Made by a program: the position numbers and the translations under genes | Shown: positions 61,548-64,000 of the stretch, one piece after another | How the letters are laid out: each line of letters starts with the position of its first letter | Numbering within the stretch: the first letter of the stretch is position 1 | Notes under the pieces: model-generated | The model's input: the letters and a program-made list of their open reading frames with translations, nothing else | Told to the model about the DNA's origin: nothing | The model's database searches: none | Assembly: GCA_963816925.1 (NCBI GenBank) | Contig: CAWFMY010000033.1 | Location: 48,831-112,830 of the forward strand | Direction of reading: 5' to 3' | Source of the DNA: CAIWHR01 sp963816925 | GTDB lineage: Bacteria > Pseudomonadota > Gammaproteobacteria > Burkholderiales > Casimicrobiaceae | DNA length: 64,000 nucleotides

Positions 61548-62447
61548 ATGAAGCTGCTCCCCAAAGCCGGATTCGCGTTAGTCGCCGCCGCGTTCGCGCT
61601 CACCGCCCAGGCCCAGGTGCTCACGGGCACGCTGAAGAAGGTCAAGGACACCGGAGCGATCACTCTTGGTTACCGCGAGTCGTCGATCCCGTTCTCCTAC
61701 CTCGACGACAAGCAGCAGCCGATCGGCTACGCAATGGACCTCTGCATGAAGGTCGTCGACGCGGTCAAGGCCGAGCTCAAGATGCCGAATCTCAAGGTCA
61801 ACTTGCAGCCGGTGACCTCGGGCAACCGGATCCCGCAGCTGCAGGCCGGCAACATCGACCTCGAGTGCGGCTCGACGACCAACAGCGTCGATCGGCAGAA
61901 GCAGGTGGCGTTCGGCCCGACCTACTTCATCATCAACGTCACCGCGGCGGTGAAGAAAGACTCCGGGATCAAGTCCATGGCCGACCTCCAAGGCAAGACG
62001 ATTTCGACGACGGCCGGCACCACCTCGGTGCCCCTTCTCAAGAAGTACGACAAGACGAAGAACGCCGACATCAAGTCGATCGACGCCAAGGACCACGCGG
62101 AATCGTTCCTGCTCATGTCGCAGGGCCGGACGTCGGCCTTCATAATGGACGACATCCTGCTCGCGGGGCTCATCGCGAACTCGCCGAACCCGGGTGACTA
62201 TATGATCCTGAAGGGCGAGTCGCTGCGTACCGAGCCGTACAGCATGATGCTGCGTCGGGACGATCCGCAGTTCAAGGCGCTCGTCGACAAGACGATCGGC
62301 GGCGCAATGAAATCGGGAGAAGTCGACAAGATCTACGCCAAGTGGTTCCTGAGCCCGATTCCGCCGAAGAACGTCAACCTGAGCTTCGAGGAGCCGCAGG
62401 CGCTGCGGGAGGCATTCGCGAGCCCGAATGACAAGGGCGTCGAATAG
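61548..62447 (+). CDS. gltI: Glutamate/aspartate ABC transporter substrate-binding protein
   Basis: A 299-residue periplasmic binding protein. The signal peptide is FALVAAAFALTAQA. The family start TLKKVKDTGAITLGYRESSIPFSYLDD is followed by IDLECGSTTNSVDRQKQVAFGPTYF, the ligand-binding signature. It captures acidic amino acids for the permeases downstream. AGGAG lies 8 bases before the ATG. A terminator-like hairpin follows, so this gene is probably made in excess over the membrane subunits. Confidence 0.94.
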   Translation: MKLLPKAGFALVAAAFALTAQAQVLTGTLKKVKDTGAITLGYRESSIPFSYLDDKQQPIGYAMDLCMKVVDAVKAELKMPNLKVNLQPVTSGNRIPQLQAGNIDLECGSTTNSVDRQKQVAFGPTYFIINVTAAVKKDSGIKSMADLQGKTISTTAGTTSVPLLKKYDKTKNADIKSIDAKDHAESFLLMSQGRTSAFIMDDILLAGLIANSPNPGDYMILKGESLRTEPYSMMLRRDDPQFKALVDKTIGGAMKSGEVDKIYAKWFLSPIPPKNVNLSFEEPQALREAFASPNDKGVE

Positions 62448-62480
62448 CCGGATTGCCGCGGGTCGCTGACCTATGCGACG

Positions 62481-62521
62481 GGGCCGGATTGCAGAGCAGC
62501 GCTTCCGGCCCTTCGCTTTTT
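62481..62521 (+). terminator. Intrinsic terminator-like hairpin after gltI
   Basis: GGGCCGGA (62481-62488) pairs with TCCGGCCC (62504-62511) around a 15-base loop, and TTCGCTTTTT follows. The T run is interrupted, so it may stop only part of the transcription that continues into gltJ. Confidence 0.6.
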
Positions 62522-62555
62522 GGGCGGCGATGTCCGGAGAGGGAGGGGACGGACG

Positions 62556-63293
62556 ATGAAGTTCAATCTCGACTGGAGCATCTTCTTCACGGAGCTTCCG
62601 GGCGGTGGGGAGACCTACCTTGACCTGCTGATCTCGGGGCTCTGGTGGACGCTCGGCGTGTCGGCCTGCGCGTGGATCATCGCGATGGCCGCCGGCTCGC
62701 TGATCGGCACGATCCGCACGACGCAGCAGTCCTGGTTCGTGCGCTTCGGCAACGCGTGGGTCGAGCTCTTCCGCAACATCCCTCTGCTCGTGCAGATGTT
62801 CCTCTGGTATTTCGTCATCCCGGAGTTCATCCCGCCTCTCAAGGCATGGATCGTCAAGGTGGATCCGGTATACGGGCAATTCGTGCTCGCGGTGATCTGT
62901 CTGGGCCTGTTCACCTCGGCGCGGGTGGCGGAACAGGTTCGCGCCGGCATCCAGTCGCTGCCCCGGGGTCAGCGGATGGCCGGAATGGCGCTCGGGCTCA
63001 CCCAACCGCAGGTCTACCGCTTCGTGCTGCTGCCGATGGCATTCCGGATCGTGATCCCGCCGCTCACGAGCGAGACGATGAACCTGATCAAGAACTCGTC
63101 GATCGCCCTCACGATCGGGCTCGCCGAACTCACGTTCCGCTCGCGCGAGATGGGCGAGTACACGTTCCACTTCTTCGAGGCCTTCACTGCGGCGACACTC
63201 GTCTACATCGTCATCGCGATGACGGCGAACCGCGTGATGGCAGTAATCGAGAAGCGCATCGCCGTGCCCGGCTACATCGGCGGCGGGAAATAG
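62556..63293 (+). CDS. gltJ: Glutamate/aspartate ABC transporter permease
   Basis: A 245-residue permease with about five helices. ISGLWWTLGVSACAWIIAMAAGSLIG, FRNIPLLVQMFLWYFVIPEFIPP and the EAA loop RVAEQVRAGIQSLPRGQRMAGMALGLT match GltJ. Together with GltK it forms the channel. It is separated from gltI by a terminator-like hairpin and from gltK by 9 bases. Confidence 0.94.
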   Translation: MKFNLDWSIFFTELPGGGETYLDLLISGLWWTLGVSACAWIIAMAAGSLIGTIRTTQQSWFVRFGNAWVELFRNIPLLVQMFLWYFVIPEFIPPLKAWIVKVDPVYGQFVLAVICLGLFTSARVAEQVRAGIQSLPRGQRMAGMALGLTQPQVYRFVLLPMAFRIVIPPLTSETMNLIKNSSIALTIGLAELTFRSREMGEYTFHFFEAFTAATLVYIVIAMTANRVMAVIEKRIAVPGYIGGGK

Positions 63294-63302
63294 GGCGCGG
63301 CG

Positions 63303-63986
63303 ATGAACCTCGACTTCGACGTCGTCAGCCGCTCGTTGCCGTTCCTGTGGAAGGGCTTCCTCTACACGGTCCAGCTGACCGCAATCGCGGCGCTCGGCGG
63401 ACTGTTCTTCGGGACGCTGCTCGCACTCGCGCGGCTGTCCCCCTCGAAGATCCTGTCGAACGTCGCCGCCGGGTACGTCAACCTGATGCGGTCGATCCCG
63501 CTCGTGCTCGTGCTGTTCTGGTTCTTTTTCCTGATGCCGCAGGTGCTGCAGATCATCACCGGCGGCGAGCGGCCGCCGCAGATCGGCGCCGAGCGCACCG
63601 CGATCATCACTTTCATCATGTTCGAGGCCGCTTACTTCTGCGAGATCATGCGCGCCGGCATCCAGTCGATCGCGCGCGGTCAGGTGCATTCGGCCTACGC
63701 GCTGGGGCTGACATACGGGCAGGCGATGCGCCTCGTGATTCTGCCGCAGGCGTTCCGCAACATGATCCCGTTGATCCTGACGCAGACGATCATCCTGTTC
63801 CAGGACACGTCGCTGGTCTACGTAATTTCGGCAACCGATTTCACCGGCGCCGCGTCCAAGATCGCGCAGCGCGACGGCCGGCTGATCGAGATGTACACCT
63901 TCGTTGCGATCGTCTACTTCGTGCTGTGCTACACGCTGTCCTACAGCGTGAAGCAGCTGCAGAAGAAGATCGCCGTCATCCGCTAG
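63303..63986 (+). CDS. gltK: Glutamate/aspartate ABC transporter permease
   Basis: A 227-residue permease. LPFLWKGFLYTVQLTAIAALGG, NLMRSIPLVLVLFWFFFLMPQ and the EAA loop EIMRAGIQSIARGQVHSAYALGL match GltK. The end FVLCYTLSYSVKQLQKKIAVIR is typical. It follows gltJ and is followed by an ATG at 63997, expected to be the ATPase gene. Confidence 0.93.
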   Translation: MNLDFDVVSRSLPFLWKGFLYTVQLTAIAALGGLFFGTLLALARLSPSKILSNVAAGYVNLMRSIPLVLVLFWFFFLMPQVLQIITGGERPPQIGAERTAIITFIMFEAAYFCEIMRAGIQSIARGQVHSAYALGLTYGQAMRLVILPQAFRNMIPLILTQTIILFQDTSLVYVISATDFTGAASKIAQRDGRLIEMYTFVAIVYFVLCYTLSYSVKQLQKKIAVIR

Positions 63987-63996
63987 AAAGACCGCC

Positions 63997-64000
63997 ATGC
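63997..64000 (+). CDS. Start codon of the next gene, probably the ABC ATPase (cut by window edge)
   Basis: An ATG lies 10 bases after the gltK stop, with AGAAAG upstream. Only the first four bases are visible. In this operon type the next gene is the ATP-binding subunit GltL; nothing in the window proves it. Confidence 0.35.

Noticed and set aside
1..64000. tRNA or rRNA genes, CRISPR arrays, insertion sequences or prophage
   Set aside because: I looked for conserved rRNA stretches, tRNA cloverleafs with TTCGANTC arms, regularly spaced repeats and transposase or integrase motifs, and saw none by eye.

Overview
The window is G+C-rich DNA (about two thirds by eye) from a bacterium, most likely a betaproteobacterium related to Burkholderiales or Rhodocyclales. 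The reasons are the gene families and their neighbourhoods: a KorCAB-type 2-oxoacid oxidoreductase, a homogentisate-dioxygenase-like aromatic cluster with DUF2783, CusCBA, GltIJK and a 2,4'-dihydroxyacetophenone-dioxygenase-like cupin. No tRNA, rRNA, CRISPR array, prophage or transposase was seen. Many genes overlap by 4 bases (ATGA/GTGA) and sit in tight operons.

Layout. 1-240: start of a secreted protein that runs off the left edge. 503-6670 (+): a putative aromatic-degradation operon with a diheme cytochrome c, an MBL-fold protein, an FAD monooxygenase, DUF2783, a homogentisate-dioxygenase-like enzyme, a cytidine-deaminase-like protein and an enoyl-CoA hydratase. 6747-12071: a lipoprotein, then cardiolipin synthase, a META-domain lipoprotein, an unrecognised 530-residue protein and SelD on the minus strand. 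12353-19937 (+): NfnA, NfnB, KorA, KorB and a 744-residue protein with a ferredoxin-like tail, preceded by a near-perfect FNR/ANR box. 19977-36396 (all minus): an accessory block of sulfatases, a formylglycine-generating enzyme, small membrane proteins (DUF202 twice, DUF1622, MarC), a ClC antiporter, a quinoprotein-CioAB respiratory operon, a fragmented methyltransferase and several sulfatase remnants. 36780-41581 (+): a second 2-oxoacid oxidoreductase that resembles the three-subunit 2-oxoglutarate:NADP+ enzyme of Azoarcus evansii (KorC, KorA, KorB). 41618-50232 (+): AsmA, then a CusCBA Cu/Ag efflux operon with a second FNR-like box. 50229-58746: a SRAP protein, an EcsC-like protein, MobB, MoaD and MoaE, an outer-membrane barrel, 2-keto-3-deoxy-sugar kinases with an SDR, a cupin dioxygenase and CrcB. 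58782-64000: quinone reductase, Nnr, and the glutamate/aspartate ABC operon running off the right edge.

How the genes fit together. Two separate low-potential ferredoxin/NADP modules, an FNR box, a cyanide-insensitive bd-type oxidase and molybdenum cofactor genes point to a facultative anaerobe that degrades aromatic or organic acids and switches between ferredoxin-based and O2-based metabolism. The sulfatases and their maturase form a coherent organosulfate module.

Sequence quality. At least fourteen places need a frame change to restore a conserved protein, and every one can be repaired by removing a single base. This looks like insertion error in the assembly more than gene decay. I annotate those genes as whole and mark the sites. 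The decayed sulfatase tail near 34 kb is different: it has changes in the opposite direction and an in-frame stop, so it looks like a true pseudogene.
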